The notes: a model not told the origin generated them from the letters alone. A stretch of DNA of 64,000 nt from an uncultured Chlamydiae bacterium (GCA_937996705.1 CALKUQ010000041.1:53048-117047); one strand, 5' to 3'; counted from the first letter of the stretch, positions 44,320 through 53,968 are shown. Numbers and translations: made by a program.

Positions 44320-47046
44320 TTAAGCCTTGACCATTTGACCAGAACTAATCATGTCGAACAGCTTTCGATAGCAAACCTTACCAGATTTTAAAAGTGGAAG
44401 TTCCTCTACAACAATTACTTCATTGATTTTATAAAGCCTTGAGAATCCAGCCTCTAAAAGCGCTTGATTCACCTGGTCGAGGGCAATATTAACTTCGGTA
44501 AATAAAACGGCCCTTGTGGCAGATCCTGGAACATCTTTCGGTGCGCATGCAAAAGGGGATCTATTCATCGCTGGCTCGATCCACCCTTTTTCTTTTGCTT
44601 TATCAAAAAGAACTTTTTCAATAGCAACTAGATTAATCATCTCTCCCCCACGCTTAAATGTGAGCTTAAGCCTTCCTTCTAAATAGAGATATCTATCTTC
44701 GTCGTAATACCCTAAATCGCCTGTTTTATAATAGCTTTTCCCATCGACTTCAATGAAATAATCGGAATTATCCTGCTTATAGTAGCCGTGAAAAATTGTA
44801 TCCCCTCTTACGCAAATTTCTCCTACTTGATGAACATCCAATTTCACTTTAGTTTCTGGATCTATTACAATAAGTTCCACCGAAGGGATGATTTTTCCAA
44901 CCCCTCTAGGTCTATCCTTTGAGGTGTTTACTGAAATAAGTGGGGATGTCTCAGTCAAACCATACCCCTCAAGCCAAAGGACACTGCCTAATTTATGAAC
45001 AAATTCAAGCAATGTGGGCGGCGCTTTTTCCGCTCCTGATGCGCACAATCTAACCGACTTTAACTGACTCAACGTAGCAGATCTGAATAAATGTGAGAAA
45101 AACGTTGGAGCCATAACAACCACGCTCACCCGCCACTTGAGTATCTCTTTTGCAATCTGAGATCCATCGAGAGGATCGGGGGAAAAGACCATACGAAGTC
45201 CGAGTAAAATCCCAAGCAACCCTACACTCAACCCAAATATATGAAAGGGGGGAAGGGGCATAATCATCACATCGTCAATGTGCAAATCTATGGCGTCTAA
45301 CACATCCTTCTGATTTACCATAATATTTTTATGAGTTAACGGAACAGCTTTTGGCAGTGCAGTCGTTCCACTTGTAAAAAGAACTACAGCTATATCACCA
45401 ACACTTGCACGACTTTTTGGAAAATGGTTCAAGATAGTCTCTGTACTTCTCTTGGAGAGAAAAGCGCCACGAAGCTTATCCATTAATGTAAGCCCCCCAC
45501 GCACTTCTTCCAATGTCACAAGTCGGTCTAACGCCTTTCCAATATCAACATTATCAAGCCTTTTCATAAACCTTTCTGAAGTGACAACATGTTTTATATC
45601 CATCAAATCAATAGCATGATTCAGGAAAAATGAACCGACTGTCCAGTTCAACGGAACAGGCACTTTCCCTGCGAGCATTAAGGCCAAAATGACCAAATAA
45701 ACGCCGTTAGAGGAGGGAAGCATAACACCAATATATTTCCCCTCTAGCTTTTCTAGCTCCTTTGCCAAAATGACAACAGCTCTTTTCATTGTCTGATAAT
45801 CCATTACGCCAGAAACCGCATCGGTAATCGCTGGAGCTTTCTTCATTTGATTTGCTTTGTTAAAGAAACACTCAATCATCGTATTTCCTTTTGCATGCAA
45901 AACACTTGAATTCCTTTCTCCGTATTTTGGCCATGAAGAGTCATCTACCTTGTTCATTTCCTCTTTTCCCCCTTTTTTTAAATGCATGGCAGCTGCGAAT
46001 AGATCTTGCACCACACGCAAATCACCCGGTTCTAAACTTTTCTCTACCTCATAGTGAGTCTCTAAATAGCTATAAAGTGTTGCAACATTTAAAGAATCGA
46101 GCCCAAGATCATAAATCAAATCGCTGTGATCATGGATCTCTTTAACTGATTTTTCAGACATCTCTGAAAGTTGGTACATGATATCTTGTCTTACATGCAA
46201 AGGAACTACAATTTCATGATAACTATTTGCTTTTGGCATAGATTTCTCTACCCCATAAACTCGAGTAGACCAAAAATAAAGGGGAACCTTTGACAGGGGC
46301 TCGTGTGAAACTCTTTCACCATTTTTTGTCGGATACTGATTATAGAAAGCTTCCAAAGCTTTATTAAATTCTATTTTTGTTCCAAATTTAGGAAAATTTT
46401 TAGGGACAAGCTCGAACTCAATGGTTACATCTCTCCTGGGGGCAAAAAAGATTAAGTTCTTTAATAAAATAAGGGCACTTTTTCCAATTAGTCTCCAAAA
46501 ATCGGGAGTCTTCTCTGTATACGCTTTTGAATACATCGATCCCCACAATCCTGTAATTCTCACAAGTAAAATCTCAGTCTCAGGTGCTGCTTGTATAGTA
46601 GCGTGGGCAAGAGATCGCCCCCCTATTTTTTCTTCGGCCGAAGTTTTAAGCGCTGAACTTGGATAAAAGAGGATCGCCTTTTTATTTTTTAAATCATCGA
46701 TCACATCTTGGAACAACTTTTCTGCTGTTTTTAATTTATAGGTGCTAATCGCCTTATCAAACTCGGAAACAGGCTTAGCCCGAATCAACTTCATAATTCC
46801 TTTTGCAAACGGATAGTCATAATAGTTACTAATAACAAGGGGGATGATATCGAGCTCTTTTCCGAGAAGCGTCATCATGATAAACGGTTCAATTTCAGCG
46901 GGGTGATTCGGAAGAACCAAGACCCCATTATCCTTTAATACAGTGCTTTTTAATACCTCTTCTCCACGAACACGAATCCTATATCTTAAGCTTAAAAGAA
47001 ATTTTACCACACCTCTAAGAATCACGATTAACGCATGTCTAAACAT
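44320..47046 (-). CDS. aas: Bifunctional lysophospholipid acyltransferase / acyl-ACP synthetase with internal ACP domain
   Basis: The 908-residue protein joins three parts: an acyltransferase (about 20-250) with NHPAEIEP at 47-54 (H48; the usual NHx4D aspartate is E53) and FYPSS; an acyl-carrier domain with the phosphopantetheine serine in DLGLDSLN (about 316); and an AMP-forming ligase (about 370-905) with LFTSGTTALPKAVP near 558 and the TGDLGYYDED and GRLKLTFKRGG blocks. It would activate free fatty acids, often scavenged from the host, and attach them to lysophospholipid. Chlamydia has a corresponding aas gene between fabF and priA. It is followed directly by cysS. Confidence 0.92.
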   Translation of the reverse strand: MFRHALIVILRGVVKFLLSLRYRIRVRGEEVLKSTVLKDNGVLVLPNHPAEIEPFIMMTLLGKELDIIPLVISNYYDYPFAKGIMKLIRAKPVSEFDKAISTYKLKTAEKLFQDVIDDLKNKKAILFYPSSALKTSAEEKIGGRSLAHATIQAAPETEILLVRITGLWGSMYSKAYTEKTPDFWRLIGKSALILLKNLIFFAPRRDVTIEFELVPKNFPKFGTKIEFNKALEAFYNQYPTKNGERVSHEPLSKVPLYFWSTRVYGVEKSMPKANSYHEIVVPLHVRQDIMYQLSEMSEKSVKEIHDHSDLIYDLGLDSLNVATLYSYLETHYEVEKSLEPGDLRVVQDLFAAAMHLKKGGKEEMNKVDDSSWPKYGERNSSVLHAKGNTMIECFFNKANQMKKAPAITDAVSGVMDYQTMKRAVVILAKELEKLEGKYIGVMLPSSNGVYLVILALMLAGKVPVPLNWTVGSFFLNHAIDLMDIKHVVTSERFMKRLDNVDIGKALDRLVTLEEVRGGLTLMDKLRGAFLSKRSTETILNHFPKSRASVGDIAVVLFTSGTTALPKAVPLTHKNIMVNQKDVLDAIDLHIDDVMIMPLPPFHIFGLSVGLLGILLGLRMVFSPDPLDGSQIAKEILKWRVSVVVMAPTFFSHLFRSATLSQLKSVRLCASGAEKAPPTLLEFVHKLGSVLWLEGYGLTETSPLISVNTSKDRPRGVGKIIPSVELIVIDPETKVKLDVHQVGEICVRGDTIFHGYYKQDNSDYFIEVDGKSYYKTGDLGYYDEDRYLYLEGRLKLTFKRGGEMINLVAIEKVLFDKAKEKGWIEPAMNRSPFACAPKDVPGSATRAVLFTEVNIALDQVNQALLEAGFSRLYKINEVIVVEELPLLKSGKVCYRKLFDMISSGQMVKA

Positions 47047-47132
47047 ATCAAGCCTTTAGTAAATTTAAGCGCAACGGAATAATTATATCTGGTCTTCAAA
47101 AAAAATCAAAGTATTCATTTTTGGTTGACACT

Positions 47133-47162
47133 TTGAACAAATTCCTTTAAAGATTACATAAT
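47133..47162 (+). promoter_or_regulatory. Candidate promoter of the 61-residue gene
   Basis: TTGAAC (47133-47138) and CATAAT (47157-47162) are 18 bases apart; a TTGACA also lies at 47125-47130. Confidence 0.4.
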
Positions 47163-47188
47163 ATTATCATAAATTTTGGAGTAACAAC

Positions 47189-47374
47189 ATGAAAATAAGC
47201 CTTGAACCTAGATTTTTTCACGCAGATGAGAGAACAAATAAAGTATCTTCGCGAATCAAACCTTTTCCCATTCATGCAAAGACAAAATCTTTTGATGCAG
47301 AATACCAAACGTCACTTGCTGCGGGAAAAGTGAATTTTATTGCGATGCAAGTCCTTGCTCTCTCCCAAATATAA
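47189..47374 (+). CDS. Small protein (61 residues), unknown
   Basis: Unrecognised. It is preceded by a clean GGAG ribosome site 7 bases before the ATG and by promoter-like boxes, which argues that it is real despite its size. It is basic (many Lys/Arg) and soluble, with a short hydrophobic C-terminus (NFIAMQVLALSQI). It lies alone between the leftward aas and bioY genes and reads the opposite way. Its stop is 17 bases from the bioY stop. Confidence 0.5.
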   Translation: MKISLEPRFFHADERTNKVSSRIKPFPIHAKTKSFDAEYQTSLAAGKVNFIAMQVLALSQI

Positions 47375-47391
47375 GAGAGATCTTATAAGGG

Positions 47392-47961
47392 TTACTTAAT
47401 AAACTTTCCAACTAAGTTCTGAACAGGCTTTTTAAGCAGTGTAATCATCGTTAATTTAACGAGATCTGCTACTGCAAAAGGGGCAATTCCTAGAAGAAAT
47501 CCTTTTCGTAAGCCGACAAACGCAGAAAGCCAAGAAAAGCCTAGAAGGTATACGATCAAATTTCCTACAAGCATACTTAAAAACAGAGCAACCGTGGTTT
47601 TGTTTTTTGATTGATAAATTTTGCCAATCAGAGCAGCAGCTACTAGATACCCTAAAAGATAGCCACCTCTTGGACCCAACATGTTTGCAACAGAAGAGGC
47701 TCCCCCTGCAAAAACAGGCCATCCAATAGCACCCTGCAATAAAAAAGCAGAAACCATCCAAACAGCTCTAACTGGACCCAAAAGAGTAGAAAGAAGGAGA
47801 GCCACCTGGACTTGAATTGTGACAGGGATTGGTGTAAAAGGAAGATGCATAGTTAAGGGCGCTGCGAGCGCAAGCAGTAGACTTGAAGAGACACCAACCA
47901 CAGCATCCTTTATCCACAAACCTTTTACTAATCTCTCTAAACTTTTAATTTCTAGCCTCAT
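47392..47961 (-). CDS. bioY: Biotin ECF transporter substrate-binding subunit
   Basis: The 189-residue BioY has about six membrane segments and the family marks GAIGWPVFAGG and LGPRGGYLLGYLVAAALIG that line the biotin site. BioY can import biotin with or without the AT module. No biotin synthesis genes are in this window, which would suit uptake from the host. It overlaps the upstream nudix gene by 17 bases. Confidence 0.92.
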   Translation of the reverse strand: MRLEIKSLERLVKGLWIKDAVVGVSSSLLLALAAPLTMHLPFTPIPVTIQVQVALLLSTLLGPVRAVWMVSAFLLQGAIGWPVFAGGASSVANMLGPRGGYLLGYLVAAALIGKIYQSKNKTTVALFLSMLVGNLIVYLLGFSWLSAFVGLRKGFLLGIAPFAVADLVKLTMITLLKKPVQNLVGKFIK

Positions 47962-48400
47962 GCTTTGTTCCTCTTAAAACTTGACAAGTTTCTCTACAAA
48001 TTCTTTGCGCCTCTTTGAAGGTAAGATGCATGGGAGCTTCGTTAATATCAACCCATTTCCCCTCTCTAGCCTCTTTCATGTCGATAACTGTATCTGTCGA
48101 AGTCACTGTAGCAATAAAATAACTCACGGTCTTATGAATTGTTTTCCCTTCCACTCGAAAAGAATAGGCCTCTTGAAGCATTTTTTCTGAAAGCACTTTA
48201 TCTACATGCAGTCCTGTCTCTTCAAAGAGCTCTCTTTTTGCTGTATCTAGTTCCGTTTCTCCTGGATTGGGATGCCCCTTTGGGAATCCCCAATAGCCAC
48301 TCAAATGCCTTAAAATGAAAACATGTATCTCTTTCCCATTATAAAAAACAGGGACAATTCCAAACGATTGGTCTTCTTCATAATCTAATAAATCTCTCAC
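47945..48400 (-). CDS. Nudix hydrolase, diadenosine tetraphosphatase type
   Basis: The 151-residue protein has a complete Nudix box from G42 to about L64 (GHPNPGETELDTAKRELFEETGL, matching Gx5Ex7REUxEExGU) and YWGFPKGH before it, typical of Ap4A hydrolases that clear dinucleoside polyphosphates. It starts with GTG 3 bases after the fabF stop, with AAGGA upstream. The same fabF-nudix order occurs in Chlamydia. Confidence 0.93.
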   Translation of the reverse strand: MRDLLDYEEDQSFGIVPVFYNGKEIHVFILRHLSGYWGFPKGHPNPGETELDTAKRELFEETGLHVDKVLSEKMLQEAYSFRVEGKTIHKTVSYFIATVTSTDTVIDMKEAREGKWVDINEAPMHLTFKEAQRICRETCQVLRGTKHEARN

Positions 48401-48403
48401 CCA

Positions 48404-49651
48404 TTATCCTTGATATTTTGCAATCAGTATTGCGCTATTATGCCCTCCAAATCCAAACGAATTTGATAACACAACCTTTGGATTTGCTTTTAGACTTTTT
48501 CCTATTACTACGTCAATCCCTTTCAATTCTTCTTCAGGATCCTCAAGATTAAGCGTTGGATGAAGCTCTCCAGTCTGAATCGCCATAACAGCCACAATCG
48601 CCTCTAAAGCGCCCGCAGCACCAAGAGCGTGGCCAATTAGCGATTTAGTCGCATTCACTTTTATTTTCGATAAAGATTCCCCAAAAACACTCTTTATCGC
48701 CCTCACTTCACAAAGATCGCCGACAGGTGTTGATGTTGCGTGTGCATTAATATAATCCACATCTGATGGCTTCAATCCAGCATCTTTAAGAGCCAAATTA
48801 ATACAGTGAGCCACATCAGACCCATCAGGAGTTGGCTCAGTCATATGATGAGCATCGCAAGTCAGCGAGCCTCCCATGTATTCGGCTAAAATAGTGGCAC
48901 CTCGAGCTAAAGCGTGGTCGAGCGACTCTAAAACAAGAGCCCCAGCCCCCTCTGCCATTACAAACCCATCTCTTGCTTTATCCCAAGGCCTTGAAGCCCT
49001 CTCGCACTCGTCATTTCTTCGAGAGAGCGCCTTTAAAGAGGAAAATCCTGAAAGGGCCATCTCATTCATGCACGCCTCAACCCCCCCAGCAATCATTACG
49101 TCAGCATCACCCCTTCGAATGTGCTCTGCAGCGCTATAAATACTGTAATTAGATGTTGCGCAAGCTGTTGAAACAGAATAATTTGGACCCTTAAAACCGA
49201 TGTCTACCGCAAGAAGAGCTCCCGGCATATTAGTCAAAACAAACGGAATAAAAAAAGGGGTCAGTTTGCTTGGACCTTTTTCATGGACCGTTTTAACACC
49301 ATCAATAAAGACTTGCATCCCCCCCATTCCAGAACCAATAATAACACCAGCTCTCGCTTTATCAATCAACTGTAAATCTAATTTTGAATTCTCAAGTGCA
49401 AGCTTTCCAACAGCTACCCCGAAAGCGATACAGGGATCGACCCTTCTAGCCTGCTTTTTTTCTAAAAAAAGCTCAGGGTTAAAGCCTGAAACGGTTGCTC
49501 CGAAATGAGTCGGAATCTCTCCGCATTCAAAAGAGGTGATTTTTGAAACGCCACTCTTACCTGCAAGTAAATTTTTGTAAAACCCATCTACTTCAGTACC
49601 AAAACAGGAGACTAGCCCCATTCCAGTAATGACAACACGTTTTTTCTTCAT
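48404..49651 (-). CDS. fabF: 3-oxoacyl-[acyl-carrier-protein] synthase II
   Basis: The 415-residue condensing enzyme extends fatty acyl-ACP. The Cys-His-His triad is intact: C164 (STACATS), H304 (NAHATSTP) and H341 (SLIGHALGA). AAGG lies about 9 bases before the ATG. It follows rsfS by 15 bases in the leftward operon. Confidence 0.97.
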   Translation of the reverse strand: MKKKRVVITGMGLVSCFGTEVDGFYKNLLAGKSGVSKITSFECGEIPTHFGATVSGFNPELFLEKKQARRVDPCIAFGVAVGKLALENSKLDLQLIDKARAGVIIGSGMGGMQVFIDGVKTVHEKGPSKLTPFFIPFVLTNMPGALLAVDIGFKGPNYSVSTACATSNYSIYSAAEHIRRGDADVMIAGGVEACMNEMALSGFSSLKALSRRNDECERASRPWDKARDGFVMAEGAGALVLESLDHALARGATILAEYMGGSLTCDAHHMTEPTPDGSDVAHCINLALKDAGLKPSDVDYINAHATSTPVGDLCEVRAIKSVFGESLSKIKVNATKSLIGHALGAAGALEAIVAVMAIQTGELHPTLNLEDPEEELKGIDVVIGKSLKANPKVVLSNSFGFGGHNSAILIAKYQG

Positions 49652-49666
49652 GGCTCAATCCTTAAG

Positions 49667-50032
49667 TTATACAGAAAGAGCTAGTTTTAATTCTAGCGGC
49701 TTACCCTTCGACCAAAGCTCTTCCAAGCGAAATTTTTCTCTTGTACCGGGCATAAACATATGCACGATCACATCTACATAGTCTACCAAAACCCAGTCTC
49801 CAGAATCAACCCCTTCTATATTATGAGGGCGAAATCCATGTTGTTCTTCAATTTCTTTTACAATCGAGTGGGCAATCGCAGTGACGTGCCTTCCTACATT
49901 CCCCTCAGCAATGATCAGACAATCTGCAATCGTAGATACATCTTTCACATCTAAAGCCAGGATGTTAAAACCTTTTTTGTCATAAATGACTTGGCAGATT
50001 TTTTGTATAAATTCTTCTTTTTTGTTTTCCAT
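49667..50032 (-). CDS. rsfS: Ribosome silencing factor RsfS (YbeB/Iojap)
   Basis: The 121-residue protein matches the RsfS family (KDVSTIADCLIIAEGNVGRHVTAIA, DSGDWVLVDYVDVIVHMF, FRLEELW). It binds ribosomal protein L14 and blocks subunit joining during slow growth. It starts 1 base after nadD, a common pairing in bacteria. Confidence 0.96.
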   Translation of the reverse strand: MENKKEEFIQKICQVIYDKKGFNILALDVKDVSTIADCLIIAEGNVGRHVTAIAHSIVKEIEEQHGFRPHNIEGVDSGDWVLVDYVDVIVHMFMPGTREKFRLEELWSKGKPLELKLALSV

Positions 50033-50033
50033 A

Positions 50034-50552
50034 TCACAAAGAGTATAATTGATGTTGACGAATGTAGTCTAGCACTTTTGGTGAAAAAAATCGTTTACAG
50101 CACTCTTTTTTTCCGATTTTTTCTCTGAGCTGCGTGCTACTGACATCCATAGCCCTCTCTTCAAATTCAACCTTTACCATTTTTTTTATCTCATTTACCC
50201 CTTTCCACAAGGGAAAACTCTCTCTGAGCTCCTCTGAAAGGAGGAGAAAAAAATCATTTCCAGGAAATTGCAACACTAGTTCCCTAACTGTATCGACCGT
50301 GTAAGAAATTTCTTTTTTCTCTATCTCTGTAGGTAAAACCTCCACTTTACTCTCATTTTCAAATGCAAGTTTTAACATAGCTAGACGATCCTCAGGAGAG
50401 GCTTTAGGGGGAGATGCTACTTTAAAAGGGGAGACATATGCCGGGATAACAAAAACTTTATCTAAAGATAATTTTACAATTAGGGTTTCTAATAAACTCT
50501 GATGTCCGAGATGAACCGGATCGAATGTACCCCCAAAAAGGCCAATCCTCAT
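50034..50552 (-). CDS. nadD: Nicotinate-nucleotide adenylyltransferase
   Basis: A 172-residue nucleotidyltransferase of NAD synthesis. It has GGTFDPVHLGH at 7-17, ISYTVDTVREL and SSTQLRE, the three hallmark blocks. It is a little shorter than the usual 190-210 residues, with the loss in the middle. NadD is missing from Chlamydiaceae as far as I know, so its presence suggests some NAD synthesis or salvage in this organism. It lies between the coiled-coil gene and rsfS with 1-base gaps. Confidence 0.93.
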   Translation of the reverse strand: MRIGLFGGTFDPVHLGHQSLLETLIVKLSLDKVFVIPAYVSPFKVASPPKASPEDRLAMLKLAFENESKVEVLPTEIEKKEISYTVDTVRELVLQFPGNDFFLLLSEELRESFPLWKGVNEIKKMVKVEFEERAMDVSSTQLREKIGKKECCKRFFSPKVLDYIRQHQLYSL

Positions 50553-50553
50553 C

Positions 50554-51489
50554 TCAAATCAACCGCTTTTTATTCTCATCAATTAAACCTGAAATAAACC
50601 TAGCTAATTCAAAATCGAGACCGCAATAGCTCAATTCCTTCCTAAGCTTTTCAATAAAAGATTTTACCTCAAGATGACCTAATTGCTCGTGCTCTTTAAG
50701 AATCAAAGCCCTTTTATCTACTATTTGCTTTTCGACTTTTGGCGGAGAGGCAACTTCGGGTTCTTCCATAGCTTTCCAAGCTTGGCTAAATTTTTCACGA
50801 AGCTTCCTGTAAACTTCATGCGAGATATGAATTTCCTTTAAAAGGGCTTGATACTGTCTGATCTCTTTTTTCCCAAACTTAAAAGTTTCTATCAGGCGAT
50901 CTGCTTTCGTCACAAAAAGGAGGGTCAACTCCCCCACAATTTTTTTATACTCAGGAAAGACTCTATCTCCGATTTTTTTTAGCATCTCGAGAAGTTCATT
51001 TTTTTGATGTATCCGAATTTCCAAGCCAAGAACTTCCTCTCTAAGGGCAATTACCTTCTCTTTCATCCTTTCAAAATAGCGAGCTTTCTGCTCTAACTCT
51101 TTTAAATCTGGGACATGTTCAAATAATGGAAGGGGAATGAGGCTCGCTTTATCGCTACTCTCCACTTCATTTTCTAATCCAGTAATTGCAAGTCTAATCT
51201 GCTCTGCGTGAAACTCTATCTCTTCCTTAAAAATCTCCTGCAACCTATGCGCTTCTTTTAAAAGCTCCGAATACTCTTTCCAAAAAAAAGTTCTCTTTAT
51301 CGGATTTGTCTCTTCTGCAAACAGCTCAAAACAGAGTTTTTTCATCCTCCAAAAATCTCGAAACTTCGGATTTCCTTCAGATGAAATAGCCCCTCTCATA
51401 AAGTTAATTGCGTGGAGTAACTTCTCTTCCGGACTCGCTAAATTTTCCAGCTCTAAAACAACTTCTTCATATGTATATATCTTTATCAT
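50554..51489 (-). CDS. Conserved hypothetical coiled-coil protein
   Basis: The 311-residue protein is almost all charged helix with long coiled-coil stretches (about 80-135 and 140-215), and a final helical part (about 250-311). Function unknown. A hypothetical gene of similar position, between miaA and rsfS, exists in Chlamydia and is probably its counterpart. It has no signal peptide or membrane segment, and it precedes nadD by 1 base. Confidence 0.75.
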   Translation of the reverse strand: MIKIYTYEEVVLELENLASPEEKLLHAINFMRGAISSEGNPKFRDFWRMKKLCFELFAEETNPIKRTFFWKEYSELLKEAHRLQEIFKEEIEFHAEQIRLAITGLENEVESSDKASLIPLPLFEHVPDLKELEQKARYFERMKEKVIALREEVLGLEIRIHQKNELLEMLKKIGDRVFPEYKKIVGELTLLFVTKADRLIETFKFGKKEIRQYQALLKEIHISHEVYRKLREKFSQAWKAMEEPEVASPPKVEKQIVDKRALILKEHEQLGHLEVKSFIEKLRKELSYCGLDFELARFISGLIDENKKRLI

Positions 51490-51558
51490 AGACGAAAGAT
51501 TCTACCTGGAACGCTCTTTTAAAGCAATACGCTATCCGGCAATAAGCCTATTTTCCAT

Positions 51559-52179
51559 TCAATCTCTGTACATAATCTCACAAATTTTTGACCCTAGCAG
51601 AGTCAATCTATCAGTATTCTCTACACTCTTTTCTGATTGCCACAATTCGCGAAATTCCATGAGCAAGCAATTAAGTTCCCTAGATTCGAAACTAGGCCGA
51701 ATTCCTAATACAAATTCATTTACCCTTTGAACGTAATCGTTTGATGTAGGATCAAATGGCAAAGATGCTAATGTTCGAGCTCTGGCTAACTGCTCTGGCC
51801 TTATCCCAAGTGGCGCTCGCCTCATTTCCATTCCATAAATCACTGAAGAAAAAACCCCCTCTTCTAAAGAAATAAAAATAGTATAAGTCTCTCCCGGAGT
51901 CATTGTAAATTGCCCACTCTTGATATAGGTATACTCTGTCTCCCCCTCTCTTAAAGCATACATCTCAAATATGGCAGCAACACTGGCTGTAACTGAAATA
52001 ATATCCACAGAACCCGTCTCTCTAATCCAGACACCTTTGATTGGACCATCACCCCTCTTTAAACTTGGGTCTGGACCTCCTAAGACAGGACTACTTGTCC
52101 CACAAAACTTCACTTTATTTACTCCAGGACCTATCTCTAATTTAAATCTCACTCTATCAGAACTAATTGCAGCCGTCAT
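51559..52179 (-). CDS. Hypothetical protein (206 residues), accessory insertion
   Basis: Unrecognised. The N-terminal 120 residues look like a beta-sandwich (VRFKLEIGPGVNKVKFCG, GPIKGVWIRE, TMTPGETYTIFISL); the C-terminal part is helical. AGAGG lies just upstream of ATG 52179; a GTG at 52185 is possible. It interrupts an otherwise conserved operon between miaA and the coiled-coil gene, so it is likely lineage-specific. Confidence 0.6.
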   Translation of the reverse strand: MTAAISSDRVRFKLEIGPGVNKVKFCGTSSPVLGGPDPSLKRGDGPIKGVWIRETGSVDIISVTASVAAIFEMYALREGETEYTYIKSGQFTMTPGETYTIFISLEEGVFSSVIYGMEMRRAPLGIRPEQLARARTLASLPFDPTSNDYVQRVNEFVLGIRPSFESRELNCLLMEFRELWQSEKSVENTDRLTLLGSKICEIMYRD

Positions 52180-52255
52180 CTTCACCTCTTTTTTGGAAAT
52201 AAATATGATGCATAACGAGAGTAAATTAATTCAAGATCTCTTTTAGAGGGGGCCT

Positions 52256-53257
52256 TTAATTTTGCTCAAAATCGCGAATAATGACTTCTGCTGCATGTTC
52301 TAATGATGTTAAGCTAAGGTCGAGCCAACGAAAGAGAGGCTCTCTTCGAAACCAAGTAAATTGACGCTTTGCATAATTTCTTGAGGCTTGTTTAAAACTC
52401 GCAACAAACTCTTTCCAGTCCTTTTCTTGCTGAGAAGAATCTAAATATTTAATCGCTTGGCGATACCCAATCGCATTCGATGCTGCGGAATTTTCCGATA
52501 GACCCTCTCTAAGACGTATCACTTCATCCAAAAGCCCCCTTTCTATCATCTGGTCACAACGCTCTTCAATTCTTGGATAGAGGATCTCTTTGGGATAATA
52601 AATAAACCAGCATCTAAAATCGTATTCCCTAGAGAGGTCCTCTTCTGAAGGTTTTGGAATATCTGAGACTTTTTTCCCAGTTAACAAAATTATCTCTAAG
52701 GCTCTAATAATTTTATGCTTGTCTTGAACTGTGATGCTCCTTGCATAATCGGGATCAACCGACTGAAGCTTCCCATAAAGCATCTCTACTCCAAACTTAT
52801 CCAAATCCAATTCTAACTTTGCTCGAATCTCTTTATTTGCAGGGGGACCTTTAGGGGGGCCATATAAAAACGAATGAACATAAAAGCCGGCGCCCCCTAC
52901 AGAGATCGGAATTTTTTTTCTTAACAGGATATCTTCCAAAGAATCGGTTGCTTCTTCATAAAAATCTGCAACATTAAAAGGCTCTCGGATGTCTCTAATA
53001 TTAATCAAGTGGTGTGGGACTAACCGAAGCTCTGCTTTTGTAGGCTTTGCAGAACCAATATCTGCACCTGTATAAACCTGCATCGAATCACAAGAGATCA
53101 CCTCTCCCCCTATTCCTTGGGCGATTCTAATAGCAATTTCAGTTTTTCCTGTCGCAGTAGGGCCTGCAATGACTAAAATTTTCTTTTTTTTAAACCCCGA
53201 CTCTTTTTTTTCTTTTTGCTCCAGTGGGATGGTGCAATCTGTGCAATTCGGCGTCAT
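52256..53257 (-). CDS. miaA: tRNA dimethylallyltransferase
   Basis: The 333-residue enzyme adds the isopentenyl group to A37 of UNN-reading tRNAs. P-loop AGPTATGKTE (31-40), SCDSMQVYTGADIGSAK and the IINIRDI and FYEEA blocks are typical, and RNYAKRQFTWFRRE near the end is the tRNA-binding helix. The first 25 residues are a non-conserved Lys-rich extension. It starts 2 bases after rsbV. Confidence 0.96.
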   Translation of the reverse strand: MTPNCTDCTIPLEQKEKKESGFKKKKILVIAGPTATGKTEIAIRIAQGIGGEVISCDSMQVYTGADIGSAKPTKAELRLVPHHLINIRDIREPFNVADFYEEATDSLEDILLRKKIPISVGGAGFYVHSFLYGPPKGPPANKEIRAKLELDLDKFGVEMLYGKLQSVDPDYARSITVQDKHKIIRALEIILLTGKKVSDIPKPSEEDLSREYDFRCWFIYYPKEILYPRIEERCDQMIERGLLDEVIRLREGLSENSAASNAIGYRQAIKYLDSSQQEKDWKEFVASFKQASRNYAKRQFTWFRREPLFRWLDLSLTSLEHAAEVIIRDFEQN

Positions 53258-53259
53258 CT

Positions 53260-53598
53260 TTAAGGCTCAAAAGACTTATGTGCTTCATCTTCCGTGTTAT
53301 AGATTGCTATCAATTTATCAAACCCGGCCATTGCAATGATTTCTCTCACCTCTTCATGAATCGCAAAAATCACCAATCTCCCGGGGCAATTTTTTAATCT
53401 CTTAGTTGCTGAAAGTATAACTCTTAAACCAGCGCTACTTAGGTAATCCACACCACAAAAATCAATCATCACATTAAACTTTTTTGCAGCGATTAATTGC
53501 GTTACTTCCTCTTCTAATTGAGCCGAAGTAATTGCATCTAACCTTCCTTCCAGCCTAATAATCGCATGTCCCTTTGCCTCATCTCTTCTAATTTGCAT
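53260..53598 (-). CDS. rsbV: STAS-domain anti-sigma-factor antagonist
   Basis: The 112-residue protein is a single STAS domain. The phosphorylation site lies in DYLSSAGLRVIL. In the Rsb partner-switching system the unphosphorylated form releases the sigma factor from RsbW. Chlamydia has two RsbV-like proteins, one next to miaA as here. GAGGTGATAG precedes the ATG. Confidence 0.92.
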   Translation of the reverse strand: MQIRRDEAKGHAIIRLEGRLDAITSAQLEEEVTQLIAAKKFNVMIDFCGVDYLSSAGLRVILSATKRLKNCPGRLVIFAIHEEVREIIAMAGFDKLIAIYNTEDEAHKSFEP

Positions 53599-53644
53599 CT
53601 ATCACCTCTATAGACTCTAGTATTTGTTACTTTCCCGTTTCTTA

Positions 53645-53968
53645 TCAAGTACTTTCTACTGTTTTCTCCACCCAGTTTACATAGGAAGCTAACCCTTTTT
53701 CTACCGGAACAGCAATAATTTCAGGAACTTCATACGAATGATTCGCCACAATCCAACTTTCAACAGCTTGATATCTTTCCAGGGTCGTCTTTAAAAAAAG
53801 TTGGACCTCCTGAACTTCTTCTATTCGATCTTTCCAAACAAACCAAGATTCAATAGGTTGAACAATAGAGGCGCATGCGACTAATCCCTTTTGTAAAAGA
53901 CCTTTACTAATTTCTCTGGCCTCTTCAATATTTTTGGTTGTACACAAAATCACCACTAAATCTTTCAA
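53645..53968 (-). CDS. cutA: CutA1 divalent-cation tolerance protein
   Basis: The 107-residue protein matches CutA1 (VVILCTTKNIEEAREISKGLLQKGLVACASIV, VQLFLKTT, YEVPEIIAVPVEKG). CutA forms trimers; its link to copper tolerance is uncertain. It starts with TTG inside the stop of the upstream gene (TTGA overlap), with AGGAAG in the ribosome-site position. Confidence 0.92.
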   Translation of the reverse strand: MKDLVVILCTTKNIEEAREISKGLLQKGLVACASIVQPIESWFVWKDRIEEVQEVQLFLKTTLERYQAVESWIVANHSYEVPEIIAVPVEKGLASYVNWVEKTVEST

